Shown in pieces: positions 17,826 through 27,035 of a DNA stretch of 64,000 nt. The stretch comes from Rhizobium lentis (GTDB lineage Bacteria; Pseudomonadota; Alphaproteobacteria; Rhizobiales; Rhizobiaceae). The notes under the pieces are model-generated. The model was not told the origin of the DNA and did no database searches. It saw only the letters and a program-made list of their open reading frames with translations. A program made the position numbers and the translations under genes. The first letter of the stretch is position 1, and each line of letters opens with the position of its first letter. Where the stretch lies: positions 806,001-870,000 of the forward strand of contig NZ_CP071455.1 of the NCBI RefSeq assembly GCF_017352135.1, in the 5' to 3' direction.

Positions 17826-18689
17826 ATGCCAGATATCGACCCGCAGATTTTCTCAATAAGCCGGCCATCCCTTGGAGGCTACAAGGCCTTCGTTCAACGC
17901 GACATGATCGTCGAGACCTATCGCAGCGCTGCGGGGCAGATGATTTCGAAAGGCTCGCTTCATAGGATTTCGATCAACCGCACGGCGCACGGCAAATATG
18001 CCTATCGGCTTGGAAGCGGGGCGTTCCGCAGAGTTGAGAGGCCGCCGTTCACCCTGGGATTTCAACCGGCTGCCACGGTTCTTGAAGTCGAGGGCGATGC
18101 GGCGGATTATATCTCGATTTTCCAGTCACCTGCGCTCTACAGCAGCCTCGGGGACACTCGCTTCGAGCCGGAGCATTGGGATAGTGATGCACTAAGCGCG
18201 ACGACTGATCCGACAACGCTGCAGGTTGCGCTTTCTCTTGCTTTTGCCGTCGAGAAGACCGGGCGCGACGACCTGCTTTTGATGCAGCATCTGGGAATGG
18301 CGCTCGCCTGTTGCGTTGTAAAACTGCTGGGCGCCAGACCTGAGGCCGGCGATCGTCCGCTGACGTCGGAGAATTTCCGGCGCGTGATCGATTACATCGA
18401 GAACCTGCTTGGCAAATCCGATTTGAGTGTGGAGGAACTGGCGGGTGTGGCCCACATGAGCCCGTTTCATTTCAGCCGGGAATTCAAACGGGCGGCGGGC
18501 TTGGCGCCGCATCGCTTCGTCCTCGAACGCAGGATCGAGCGGGCGCGACTTTATCTCGCCGATGGCAAGGAGACGCTCGCAAGCATCGCTTACGCTACAG
18601 GCTTTTCCAGCCAGGCGCATTTCTCCAGCGTCTTTCGCCGCCTGATGGGGGCGACACCGAAGGAATACCAGCGTTCGGTCCGTCTTTGA
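17826..18689 (+). CDS. AraC-family transcriptional regulator
   Basis: 287 residues from ATG 17826, preceded by AGGGAG; an out-of-frame ATG lies at 17818. The C-terminal ~100 residues hold two helix-turn-helix units (DLSVEELAGVAHMSPFHFSR and TLASIAYATGFSSQAHFSSV) and end in the family motif FRRLMGATPKEYQR. The N-terminal ~170 residues are the ligand part and are not recognisable to a subfamily. It may control the downstream importer genes on the same strand or the divergent sugar importer; position fits both. Confidence 0.85.
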   Translation: MPDIDPQIFSISRPSLGGYKAFVQRDMIVETYRSAAGQMISKGSLHRISINRTAHGKYAYRLGSGAFRRVERPPFTLGFQPAATVLEVEGDAADYISIFQSPALYSSLGDTRFEPEHWDSDALSATTDPTTLQVALSLAFAVEKTGRDDLLLMQHLGMALACCVVKLLGARPEAGDRPLTSENFRRVIDYIENLLGKSDLSVEELAGVAHMSPFHFSREFKRAAGLAPHRFVLERRIERARLYLADGKETLASIAYATGFSSQAHFSSVFRRLMGATPKEYQRSVRL

Positions 18690-18799
18690 ACCGGCCGTCT
18701 CCCCCTACGGTGAATCAGCAATTTTGCGAAAGATAACCGCACGAATTTGAAATCTCTTGAGGCTGTGGTCTGCGAGGCTTTTCCCATCAGGAGGCCTGT

Positions 18800-19237
18800 A
18801 TGACCGCTTTTGCCCAAACCAATCCGATTACCGACATCTGTTTTCTGGTTGAGGATATCGAAAGAGCGTCTGCCTTCTATGTCGAGCGGCTTGGCTTCAG
18901 GCCGCGCCGCCGCGCTCCAGGCTTTGCCGATTTCAGAGGGGCGGGCGTGACGCTGGCGCTCTGGGAGATCGCCCATATCGCCGAGAATACCGGTGTCTCA
19001 AGCCGCCGGGCTCCTCCGGGCGTGCACAAGGCCTGCGCGGCCATCGAGCTTGCCTCGCCAGAGCAGGTCGATGCTGCCTATGCGGAGCTGAAGGCTGCCG
19101 GCGTGCTCTTCCACGCGCCGCCGCAGAATTACGTCTGGAATGCGCGATGCTGCTATTTCGCCGACCCCGACGACAATCTCTGGGAGATCTATGCGTGGTC
19201 AGAAGGCGGCCCGATCGGCGACATCGACCAGCGATAA
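18800..19237 (+). CDS. Glyoxalase/VOC-fold protein
   Basis: 145 residues, vicinal oxygen chelate fold. Beta-alpha-beta repeats begin with ITDICFLVEDIERASAFYVERLGF and end with FADPDDNLWEIYAW, the usual VOC closing motif with the metal-binding Glu. ATG 18800 follows AGGAGGCCT. VOC proteins can be lyases, dioxygenases or binding proteins, and this one cannot be placed further. It lies 56 bases before the importer binding-protein gene and probably shares its message, so it may act on the imported compound. Confidence 0.75.
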   Translation: MTAFAQTNPITDICFLVEDIERASAFYVERLGFRPRRRAPGFADFRGAGVTLALWEIAHIAENTGVSSRRAPPGVHKACAAIELASPEQVDAAYAELKAAGVLFHAPPQNYVWNARCCYFADPDDNLWEIYAWSEGGPIGDIDQR

Positions 19238-19293
19238 CGAGCATAAGCGGCCGAGCCAGCCGTCCGGCAAACCAACAAGGGGAAGGCAAGCAA

Positions 19294-20340
19294 ATGAACG
19301 GAGATGACAAACAGATCACGGTCGGCAGACGTAGCGTCCTGAAGGGAGGAGCCTTTGCTCTTGCCGCGGCGACGGCGGGGATCAGCGTGTTCGTACCGCG
19401 TCATTCGAGCGCCGCCGCATCCAAAGTCGTCATCAAATACGATTGGTTGATGAGCAACGGACAGATCGGCGATATCGTTGCCGCCAAGCAAGGCCTGTTT
19501 GAGGCCGAGGGTCTCGACGTCGAGTTCTCCCCTGGCGGTCCGAATTCGGCAACGGTGCCGCCTGTGATCACGGGTGATGCGAAGCTCGGTCAATTCTCGG
19601 ATTCGGCACAGCTTCTTCTTGCCCGGTCATCCGGCGTGCCGATCAAGATCTTCGCCTGCGGTTTCCGCATGGCGCCTTTTGCCTTCTATTCGCTGCCCAA
19701 GGCGCCGGTCCGCACCGTCAAGGATATGGTCGGCAAGCGTATCGGCATCCAGCCGACGGCGCGTTACGTGCTCGATGCCATTCTGCTCAAGAACAATATC
19801 GATCCCTCGAGCCTGGCCATTTCCAATATCGGTTTCGACATGACGCCGTTGACGACCGGCCAGGTCGATGCGGTCACCGGATGGATCACCAACACGCAGG
19901 CCCTTTCCGTCATCGGCCCCGACCGCATCGACCTGATGATGAAGGACACGGGCCTGCCATCCTATGCCAATGTCTATTTCGCCACCGACGATGCCGTGAC
20001 CGGCCATGCCGAGACGCTGGCAAGTGTGCTGCGTGCCGTCGCCAAGGGTTGGGCCTGGACGCATGAACATCCCGAAGAGGCGGTGAAATTGGTTGTGGAG
20101 GCCTATCCGCAGCTGGATCTTGCCGTGGAACTGAAGACGGTGCCGCGCATATTGTCGCTGAGCTTCAACGCAGAGACCGGCAGGGACGGCTGGGGCAGCT
20201 TCGATCCAGCCGCTCTCGCCGAGCAGATTTCCGTCTACGACAAGATCGGCCAGTTCAAGAGCGGCGCGCCGAAGCTGGAGGATTGCTACACGACTGAGAT
20301 ATTGGATATGACGGCGGCTGACCGCCCAAAGATTGCGTGA
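19294..20340 (+). CDS. SsuA/ThiY-type ABC importer, periplasmic binding protein
   Basis: 348 residues. Tat-type leader GRRSVLKGGAFALAA at residues 11-25. The mature part is NMT1/SsuA-like: QGLFEAEGLDVEFSPGGPN, GDAKLGQFSDSAQLLLARS, PVRTVKDMVGKRIGIQ. Relatives bind sulfonates, nitrate, pyrimidine precursors of thiamine or aromatic acids, so substrate is open. The ATG at 19294 follows GGGGAAGG. Its stop overlaps the start of the ATPase gene (GTGA). Confidence 0.85.
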   Translation: MNGDDKQITVGRRSVLKGGAFALAAATAGISVFVPRHSSAAASKVVIKYDWLMSNGQIGDIVAAKQGLFEAEGLDVEFSPGGPNSATVPPVITGDAKLGQFSDSAQLLLARSSGVPIKIFACGFRMAPFAFYSLPKAPVRTVKDMVGKRIGIQPTARYVLDAILLKNNIDPSSLAISNIGFDMTPLTTGQVDAVTGWITNTQALSVIGPDRIDLMMKDTGLPSYANVYFATDDAVTGHAETLASVLRAVAKGWAWTHEHPEEAVKLVVEAYPQLDLAVELKTVPRILSLSFNAETGRDGWGSFDPAALAEQISVYDKIGQFKSGAPKLEDCYTTEILDMTAADRPKIA

Positions 20341-21137
20341 GAGCGGATTTGCCTGAAGCAGTGGCCATCGAAACCAAGAATCTGGCTATCGGTTATGCCG
20401 GCGCTGTCGAGACGACCCGCATTCTGTCCGGCGTCGACCTCAGCGTCGGCAGGGGCGAGTTTCTGACCATTCTCGGCCCTTCCGGTTGCGGCAAGTCGAC
20501 CTTCTTGCGTGCGGTGGCAGACCTTCTTCCGCCCCTTGACGGGCGGTTGTCGGTACTCGGCAGGACTGCCTCGGAGGCGCGCCGGCGGCGCGAGGTCGCC
20601 TTCGTCTTTCAGGACGCAACGTTGTTACCCTGGCGGACCGTGAGGGAGAATGTCGCGCTGCCGCTGCAGGTGGGGAAGAAGAGCATCTCGCGATCGGTCG
20701 ATCCGCGGCCCGAGCATTGGATCGACCTGGTCGGCCTGTCGCATCTGGCCGACCGCTATCCCCATCAATTGTCCGGCGGGCAACGCCAGCGCGTCGCCAT
20801 AGCGCGCGCGCTTCAATGCGAGCCGGATATCCTGCTCATGGACGAGCCTTTCGGTGCGCTCGACGAAATCACCCGCGAACGACTGAACGATGAGCTTCTG
20901 GACGTCTGGCGCCGGACCGGCACGACCATCCTGTTCGTAACCCACAGCGTCGTCGAGGCGATCTATCTCGGCGGACGCGTGCTGGTCCTGGCCGCGAATC
21001 CGGGCCGCGTCCAGGCGCTGATCGACCTAAAACCGCTGAAAGACGAGCGCGGCCTCTGTCGGCGCGAAAGCCTCGATGTCCAGGAGACCGCCGCCCATCT
21101 GCGAGGATTGCTCCAGGAGGGGAGTGCGGCTGCATGA
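20337..21137 (+). CDS. SsuB-type ABC importer, ATP-binding protein
   Basis: 266 residues with a GTG start at 20337 overlapping the previous stop. Walker A GPSGCGKST (near 48-56), Q-loop FVFQDATLLPWRTVREN, signature [15 protein letters not shown], Walker B ILLMDEPFGALD and switch VTHSVVEA are all intact. Typical of the nitrate/sulfonate/taurine importer group. Overlaps the permease gene by four bases (ATGA). Confidence 0.9.
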   Translation: MRADLPEAVAIETKNLAIGYAGAVETTRILSGVDLSVGRGEFLTILGPSGCGKSTFLRAVADLLPPLDGRLSVLGRTASEARRRREVAFVFQDATLLPWRTVRENVALPLQVGKKSISRSVDPRPEHWIDLVGLSHLADRYPHQLSGGQRQRVAIARALQCEPDILLMDEPFGALDEITRERLNDELLDVWRRTGTTILFVTHSVVEAIYLGGRVLVLAANPGRVQALIDLKPLKDERGLCRRESLDVQETAAHLRGLLQEGSAAA

Positions 21138-21904
21138 CGCACCGTCCGTTGTCGCTCACAGAGGCGCTCAGCCTTCCGGTTATCGGCGCCCTTTCCCTGC
21201 TCCTCGCCTGGCAGTGGCTGGTGCCCGCACTCGGTGTTCCCAGTTATATCGTTCCCACGCCGCTGGCAATCATGCGTACGCTTGGCATCGAATGGCGCTT
21301 CCTGCTGTCGAACGCCGTCCCGACATGGGGCGAGGCGGGCCTCGGATTCCTCCTGGGCAATAGTCTCGCCGTGATACTGGCGGTTGCCTTTGTCTATAAT
21401 CCGCGGTTCCAGGCCGCCTATTTTCCCGTTGTCCTACTCTTCAACACGATTCCGGTGCTGGCGCTCGCGCCGATCATCATTCTCATCTTCGGTCTCGGCA
21501 TGCTCCCGAAGGTCATCATCGCCGCTCTCATCTGCTTCTTCCCAACCCTGGTGAATACCGCCCGGGGCCTCAATCTGGCGACTTTAAGCGAGCTTGAGCT
21601 GATGCATGTGCTTTCGGCAAGTGGGTGGGAAACGTTCTGGCGCCTGCGCGCACCACGGTCCGCCCCCTTGCTGTTTGCGTCGCTGCGCATTTCTGCAACC
21701 ACCTGTGTGATCGGCGCGATCGTCGGGGAGTGGATCGGCTCGAACCAGGGGCTGGGCGCTGTCATCATCCAGTCGACGTTCAACTATCAGGCGGAAAGGC
21801 TCTTTGCCGCCGTCGTGCTCGCTTCTCTCACCGGCATCGTCTTTTTTGCCGTTGTTGCCCAGATCGAGCGGATTTTCCGCCGGCTGCATCAGGGGCAAAG
21901 CTGA
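21134..21904 (+). CDS. SsuC-type ABC importer, permease
   Basis: 256 residues, about six membrane helices, BPD_transp_1 family. The coupling region is LSELELMHVLSASGWETFWRL and IGAIVGEWIGSNQGLGAVI is the family's late motif. Third gene of a tightly overlapped importer operon. The convergent pdxA-like gene ends 194 bases further on; that gap holds no recognisable feature. Confidence 0.9.
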   Translation: MTHRPLSLTEALSLPVIGALSLLLAWQWLVPALGVPSYIVPTPLAIMRTLGIEWRFLLSNAVPTWGEAGLGFLLGNSLAVILAVAFVYNPRFQAAYFPVVLLFNTIPVLALAPIIILIFGLGMLPKVIIAALICFFPTLVNTARGLNLATLSELELMHVLSASGWETFWRLRAPRSAPLLFASLRISATTCVIGAIVGEWIGSNQGLGAVIIQSTFNYQAERLFAAVVLASLTGIVFFAVVAQIERIFRRLHQGQS

Positions 21905-22098
21905 AGCCCCGGCACGAGCGAACGCTGCCCCGCGCTGCCGGGTCGGGACAGCATGCCGGCCGCCGTCAGCAAGGCTTTCGGCGAAAAATGCCGCCAGGAA
22001 AAACGCAGCGTCATGTTGGTAGTGCCAAGCGTCGTCGCTCTTGGATCGCCGGACTGCGATCGCCGCTTCCCCATATTATAGGCTTGCAGATTCGACAA

Positions 22099-23085
22099 TC
22101 ACACCTCCCGCCGCGGCGAGCGAGCCATCAGCCGGGCATAGGCGATGGCGGAGAGCATGTTGACGTGGTTGGCCTTCCCGGTGCCGGCAATGTCGAAGGC
22201 GGTGCCGTGATCGACCGAGACGCGGTCGATCGGCAGGCCGAGCGAGACGTTGACCGCGGTTTCGAATGCGACGAGCTTGATCGGGATATGGCCCTGGTCG
22301 TGATACTGGGCGATGACGAGATCGAAGGCGCCGTTGTAGGCGCGGGCAAACACCGTATCGGCCGAGATCGGGCCGGCGACGTCGATGTCCTTGGCCCGCG
22401 CCTGCTCGACGGCCGGAGCCAAAAACTCCACGTCCTCGGTGCCGAACAGGCCATTTTCGCCGCAATGCGGATTGAGGCCGGCGACGGCAATGCGCGCTTT
22501 CTTTCCGAGGCGGAGGAAATGTCTGTGGCCGGCTTCGATGGTCGCCAGTACGCGCTCTGTCTTGGCGCGTTCGATGGCGCCCTTTAGCGAAACATGCGTG
22601 GAGACGTGGATGGTGTTCAGCCGCTCGGAGGCAAGCAGCATGAAAGAGCTCTTCGCGCCGGTGAGATGCGCGAGGAGCCCGGTATGGCCGTCATGGTGGT
22701 GACCGGCAAGGTTCATCGCCTCCTTGTTGATCGGTGCGGTGACGATGACATCGGCTTCACCCGACAGGGCGAGATCGACGGCGCGGGTGATGTAACGCAC
22801 CGAGGCATCGCCGGCAACCGGGCTGACCTTGCCGATTTCGGGGAGCGCCGCGCCGAGCGCGACCTCATCGACGGCGATCTTGTCGTTGCCGGCGGCATCG
22901 GCCGGACCGAAGCGCAGCCCGGCACCGGTGACGCGCTCGGCGCGTTCCAGCGCTTCGATATTGCCAACAACGACGAAATCGCGGCGCTCTTCGACCGGAA
23001 GCGCTGCCAGGGCCTTGACGATCACTTCGGGGCCGACGCCTGCCGGATCGCCAAGCGTCACGGCGACTTTCGCATTCCTGTTCAT
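22099..23085 (-). CDS. pdxA2: PdxA-family dehydrogenase (PdxA2, threonate/erythronate-4-phosphate type)
   Basis: 328 residues. PdxA proteins oxidise and decarboxylate 4-hydroxythreonine-4-phosphate in vitamin B6 synthesis; PdxA2 relatives instead act on four-carbon acid-sugar phosphates to give dihydroxyacetone phosphate and CO2. Metal-binding histidines are visible in [28 protein letters not shown] and [18 protein letters not shown] 23085 is preceded by GGGACCCGATCA. The PdxA2 reading rests on context: a DUF1537 four-carbon acid-sugar kinase lies in the same locus and no other pyridoxine gene is present. It follows the Fe-alcohol dehydrogenase gene by 31 bases. Confidence 0.82.
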   Translation of the reverse strand: MNRNAKVAVTLGDPAGVGPEVIVKALAALPVEERRDFVVVGNIEALERAERVTGAGLRFGPADAAGNDKIAVDEVALGAALPEIGKVSPVAGDASVRYITRAVDLALSGEADVIVTAPINKEAMNLAGHHHDGHTGLLAHLTGAKSSFMLLASERLNTIHVSTHVSLKGAIERAKTERVLATIEAGHRHFLRLGKKARIAVAGLNPHCGENGLFGTEDVEFLAPAVEQARAKDIDVAGPISADTVFARAYNGAFDLVIAQYHDQGHIPIKLVAFETAVNVSLGLPIDRVSVDHGTAFDIAGTGKANHVNMLSAIAYARLMARSPRREV

Positions 23086-23116
23086 TGATCGGGTCCCTTC
23101 CAAAAAACTCTTCCGC

Positions 23117-24250
23117 CTAAAAAGCGGCTGCGTAGATCGAGCGGATGTCGGCTCGCGAGAGATCGCGCGGATTGTTATCGAGCAGACGGCGAATGGCAAA
23201 AGCGTCGTCGGCCATGGCGTCGAGATCGCTTTCCGGCACGCCGAGGCGGGAAAGCTTCATCTCGATGCCGAGCTCGGCACAGAAAGCGTACGCCGCATCG
23301 AAGACGGATGCGATATTCCCCGAGGGTTTAAAGCTCAGTGCTTCCATCACCGCCTTCGTCTTTTCCGGGGCAGCCGGCGTGTTGAAGGCAAGCACATGCG
23401 GAAAGATCAATGCATTGGCGGCACCATGCGCGACATGCCAGCGCGTGCCGAGGGGATAGGCGAGCGCGTGGCCGCCGGCAGTGTTGACCGGACCGAGGCA
23501 AAAGCCGCCGTAAAGCGAGGCGAGCGAGAGGCCGGAACGTGCCTCGGCGTCATTACCGTCCTTGACGGCGCGGGCGAGATATTTGCCGACGAGCCGCGTT
23601 CCCTCGATTGCATAGATGTCGACCATCGGATGGGCTTTGCGGTTGGTGAAGGCCTCGACGCAATGGGCCATCGCATCGACGCCGGTGGCGGCGGTGGTGC
23701 GGGCCGGCACGCTGAAGGTCAGGGCCGGATCGATGACGGCTATGTCTGCGAGCATATGCAGGCTTTCCACCGCAAGCTTTGCCTTCGTCGCCGGATCGGT
23801 GACGAGCGCGCGGATGCCGGCCTCACTGCCGGTTCCCGATGTCGTCGGGACCTGGGCGAGCCCCACCTTGCGCGGCCCATGCACCTTGTGCGGGCCGACG
23901 ACCTCCTGCAGGGTCTGAGCCGAGCCGGCAAGCACGGCGGCGAGCTTGGCGAGATCCATGGCGCTGCCGCCACCGAAACCGACGATCAGTTCGGCGTCCG
24001 CGAAGTTGGCCGCCGCCAGGACCTTTTCGAGATTGGCCGTATCCGGTTCCGGCGTCACCTCGGAGAAGACCGTGACCTCACCCTTCAGCTCCAAGAGGTC
24101 GATACGTGAGGCATTGAAGGCGTCGGAGATGATGAGCGTGCGCCGGTAGCCCCTTTCGGCTGCCCATTTACCGAGCTTTCCCGCAGTGCCGATGCCGAAT
24201 TCGATCAGATGCGGCCGAACCATCGTGATCGGCGAATCTAAGCTGGCCAT
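23117..24250 (-). CDS. Iron-containing alcohol dehydrogenase
   Basis: 377 residues, group III metal-dependent dehydrogenase. NAD-binding loop [12 protein letters not shown] near residue 95; metal ligands are expected in [10 protein letters not shown] and [19 protein letters not shown]. Relatives include 4-hydroxybutyrate, lactaldehyde and maleylacetate reductases; this one is not the maleylacetate reductase type found at 55.6 kb. It is the first gene of a two-gene operon with pdxA2, so it probably makes or removes an aldehyde or alcohol linked to the acid-sugar pathway. Start ATG 24250 follows GGGAGGACTGGTTTC. Confidence 0.85.
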   Translation of the reverse strand: MASLDSPITMVRPHLIEFGIGTAGKLGKWAAERGYRRTLIISDAFNASRIDLLELKGEVTVFSEVTPEPDTANLEKVLAAANFADAELIVGFGGGSAMDLAKLAAVLAGSAQTLQEVVGPHKVHGPRKVGLAQVPTTSGTGSEAGIRALVTDPATKAKLAVESLHMLADIAVIDPALTFSVPARTTAATGVDAMAHCVEAFTNRKAHPMVDIYAIEGTRLVGKYLARAVKDGNDAEARSGLSLASLYGGFCLGPVNTAGGHALAYPLGTRWHVAHGAANALIFPHVLAFNTPAAPEKTKAVMEALSFKPSGNIASVFDAAYAFCAELGIEMKLSRLGVPESDLDAMADDAFAIRRLLDNNPRDLSRADIRSIYAAAF

Positions 24251-24608
24251 GAAACCAGTCCTCCCTGCAAGACCTTGCGGCAATGATGTCGCCTTCTTTA
24301 ATGTAAAGTTGTAAGCTCAATGTCAAGTCGGCACTCGCACGAACGGGAATTTTATCAGCGGGGTATCGGGGCCGGTTAGATGAGAAGCGCAATCATCATC
24401 CCGATATTATGATGATATATCAGCATGTTGCCAAATAAATGGCACCGCGGTGGCATTCCCGGGCGCCACGCAAATCCGCTAGGATGAGGGTGGCGAAGAC
24501 CTCGACGCTGTTGTCAATTACCAATCGTTCCCACGACGGGCAATGCCTATACCCTGCATCTCTTCGCATGTGATCAGATGCAGTTTTACAATTCTAGACG
24601 GGCCTCGC
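24251..24608. promoter_or_regulatory. Intergenic region upstream of the alcohol dehydrogenase operon
   Basis: 358 bases without a gene. On the minus strand CTTGACA followed by an AT-rich stretch gives a plausible promoter about 50-80 bases before the dehydrogenase start. An inverted repeat ATCATCAT / ATGATGAT lies at 24392-24399 and 24409-24416 with a 9-base spacer. It may be an operator or the end of the sialidase-like transcript. No reading frame is supported. Confidence 0.35.
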
Positions 24609-25796
24609 TTACGGCAGCGACTGCGGGGCAAGGCGGACATATTTGATGGCGCGCCGGTAATAGGTATAAGCGATATGAAGCGCGCCGTCGCGGCCCTGGA
24701 GGACCGATGGATAGGAGAATTCGCGGTTCAGCGAATCCTTCGAGTTGTTGCTGAGGCAGAAGCCGTCGCCGGTATCGAGATCGACACGATCAGGAAAGCT
24801 CCAGCCGCTATCCCGCGATATGGCCAGGCTGAGCGGCGCCCGCGGAACGCCCCAGACGGCCTTGCGTGCGCTGTTATCGGCGACAACGGCAGTCTCTCCG
24901 GCCTCGCCGCCCTCGATTTCGTCATAAAGGGACTGGCGCCGGGCATCAGACGTTCCGGCATTCGCATGGTTATAAACCATTGCAATCGCTCCATTATTCA
25001 GTATCGTGGCCTGGATCGAGGAATTGTTGTTCGGCAGGTCGATTGGCGCGGGCGCGCTCCAGCTCTCGCCGCCATCGGTCGATCGGCTGGACAGGATGTT
25101 TTCGGCGAAACGGTTGCGGTAGAAGGCGATCATCTCATCGCCGCCAAGCGGCAGGATGTTCATGTGCACCGCGCCGAGACTGTCCGGAATATCGAGCATT
25201 TGCCAGCTCGCACCGCCGTCGCGCGAGATCAGCACGGCAGCTGTGTCGGCATCGCCGCTCCAGCGCTGGCCGTTCAGGCCGACGCAGCGGAAGACCGGCA
25301 GCAGCCAGTCGCCGGAGCCGTTGACGACGATCTGCTGGCGAACGAAGGTGCCGGGGCTGTCGCAGAGTATCCGGACGGGACCGAAGGTCTTGCCGCCATC
25401 ATTTGAAATCCGGCATTTGACGATGGCACCGTCCTGATTGCCTGACGTTTGCGAGGTGTAGAGCAGCCATGTCTTTCCGTCAGGCGCATTGAAAAGCAAT
25501 GGATTCTGCTCGGATTTCTGCGGGTCGTCGCTCATTTTTTCCGGCTCCGACCAGCGTTCGGAACCGGGCGCCAGGCGCGACATGTAAATTGAAATATCGC
25601 CCATGCCCTCCATCGTGCCGCCGAACCAGACGCAGTTCAGCGTGCCGTCAGGCAGAAAGGCGAGATTTGCGGCGTGGTTCTGGATGCAGGGGGAGGGCAG
25701 ATACGCTTCGGCGCGGCCCTCGACAGAGGGATGAGGGACAATAATGCCGGTCATCAGGGCCGGAACGGCTTCCGGGGGCAGGCCGGTAAAACGCAT
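24609..25796 (-). CDS. Cytoplasmic sialidase-like (BNR repeat) protein
   Basis: 395 residues, six-bladed beta-propeller of the BNR_2/sialidase superfamily. Four Asp-box motifs are visible: SNDGGKTFG, SRDGGASWQ, STDGGESWS and SRDSGWSFP. There is no signal peptide, so it should act inside the cell on an imported compound. ATG 25796 is chosen because GAGGAG precedes it; a TTG at 25811 would overlap the aldolase gene. It follows that gene by 11 bases. True neuraminidase activity is not implied: the family also holds other glycan-acting enzymes and many uncharacterised members. Confidence 0.72.
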   Translation of the reverse strand: MRFTGLPPEAVPALMTGIIVPHPSVEGRAEAYLPSPCIQNHAANLAFLPDGTLNCVWFGGTMEGMGDISIYMSRLAPGSERWSEPEKMSDDPQKSEQNPLLFNAPDGKTWLLYTSQTSGNQDGAIVKCRISNDGGKTFGPVRILCDSPGTFVRQQIVVNGSGDWLLPVFRCVGLNGQRWSGDADTAAVLISRDGGASWQMLDIPDSLGAVHMNILPLGGDEMIAFYRNRFAENILSSRSTDGGESWSAPAPIDLPNNNSSIQATILNNGAIAMVYNHANAGTSDARRQSLYDEIEGGEAGETAVVADNSARKAVWGVPRAPLSLAISRDSGWSFPDRVDLDTGDGFCLSNNSKDSLNREFSYPSVLQGRDGALHIAYTYYRRAIKYVRLAPQSLP

Positions 25797-25807
25797 GACG
25801 GAACTCC

Positions 25808-26710
25808 TCAAGGCAGCTTGGCGTAGCTTTCGGCGAGTGCGGCATAATCGGCATCGCTGAGCGGCATCAGTGGCGCGCGTGTGCGCTTCCAGGCAGGATT
25901 GCCTGCTTTTAGCCCGATCATTGCCTTGATGGTCGGGATCTGGACGTAGGAATTGGAAAGCGTGCGATAGGCGTTAATACGTGCCTGCGCCGCCTCGACA
26001 TCGGCGGCGCGCGTCTCGTCATGGACGTGGTCGTAGACGGTGCGCAGCGAATCCGCCACAAGGTTGGAGGTGGCGGTGATGCAGCCGGCGCCGTCCGCCT
26101 TCAGGAGTGGCAGCAGCAGCGGATCGGCCCCCGCCAGCACCGAAAAGCCGGGATAGGCGGCGATGATCGCCTGCATATTGTTGAAATCGCCGGCCGATTC
26201 CTTGATGCCGACGACCGTTTCCGGGAAGGCCGCAATCAGTCGCCCGATTAGCGGGATGGAGAGCGGCACCCCGGAGACCTGCGGAATATGATAGAGGATG
26301 ACCCGCAGGCGGGTGTCGGCGACCTTTTCCAGCACCTGCGAATAGGCGGCAAACAAGCCGTCATCGGAAACGCCCTTGTAGTAGAAGGGCGGCAGCATCA
26401 CCACTTTGGTGACGCCGAGCGATAGCGCGTGCCGGGTCAGTTCCACGGTTTCGGGAATGGCGACGACACCGGTGCCCGGCAGCAGCTTATCGGCTGAAAT
26501 GCCGGCCTTCAGCGCCGCCTCCAGAATGGCGCGGCGTTCGGCTCCGGAGAAAGAGTTGGCCTCACCGGTCGTGCCGAGCAGGGCCACGCCATGGCAGCCC
26601 TCGTCCAGCAGCCGTCGGCAATGATCGGTAAAAAGGCCGAGATCCGGCGTATTGTCTGCTGTCAGCGGCGTTGCCGCCGCGCTGAAAACGCCTGTAATTC
26701 TATGGCTCAT
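25808..26710 (-). CDS. DapA-family class I aldolase/lyase
   Basis: 300 residues, dihydrodipicolinate synthase/N-acetylneuraminate lyase superfamily TIM barrel. Key features are GTTGEANSFS (substrate carboxylate loop), the tyrosine in ILYHIPQVSG and the Schiff-base lysine in VGIKESAGD. The family covers DapA, sialic-acid lyase and 2-keto-3-deoxy sugar-acid aldolases. Pairing with a sialidase-like gene and an importer suggests a catabolic aldolase and not lysine synthesis. It is divergent from the importer operon, with 325 bases between them. Confidence 0.8.
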   Translation of the reverse strand: MSHRITGVFSAAATPLTADNTPDLGLFTDHCRRLLDEGCHGVALLGTTGEANSFSGAERRAILEAALKAGISADKLLPGTGVVAIPETVELTRHALSLGVTKVVMLPPFYYKGVSDDGLFAAYSQVLEKVADTRLRVILYHIPQVSGVPLSIPLIGRLIAAFPETVVGIKESAGDFNNMQAIIAAYPGFSVLAGADPLLLPLLKADGAGCITATSNLVADSLRTVYDHVHDETRAADVEAAQARINAYRTLSNSYVQIPTIKAMIGLKAGNPAWKRTRAPLMPLSDADYAALAESYAKLP

Positions 26711-27035
26711 TCCGCCCTCCCTGGGGCGCGGCCCTGTCGTGCCGATCCTGTTGAACCGCCCGGCCGCACAAAATTGTCATTCGTCTGTGGCGATGGAATG
26801 CAAAGAACTTTTCCATAACGACGCTTTTGTCAAGAAGACAAAATGGACCATTGCGAGAGCAAAAATTTATCTGATTGTAATTATTGTGTTATTTTTAACT
26901 CAATATTTTCAACGGCTCAAAACTGCGATTTTTTATTGACATATTTACAATAACGAGAGAACGATATGGGACGGATTGTGCTGCGCCAGGCAGGGCGCAG
27001 GGAGAGCGCTGCCGAATTCACCGTGGGAGGAACAC
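26711..27035. promoter_or_regulatory. Divergent control region of the aldolase and Opp-type importer operons
   Basis: 325 bases without a gene. The AT-rich stretch from 26825 to 26960 stands out against the GC-rich surroundings. TTGACA at 26936-26941 is a possible -35 for the importer operon, without a convincing -10. A perfect palindrome at 26825-26843 (separate entry) and ACAA-N2-TTGT at 26768-26777 are candidate operators for the GntR regulator encoded at the end of the locus. Confidence 0.4.
26825..26843. promoter_or_regulatory. Palindromic operator candidate TTTTGTC-N5-GACAAAA
   Basis: Perfect 7-base inverted repeat with a 5-base spacer, midway between two divergent starts. Size and symmetry fit a dimeric FadR/GntR-type repressor. 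The likely protein is the GntR regulator at 33886-34650; this is an inference from position. Confidence 0.45.
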
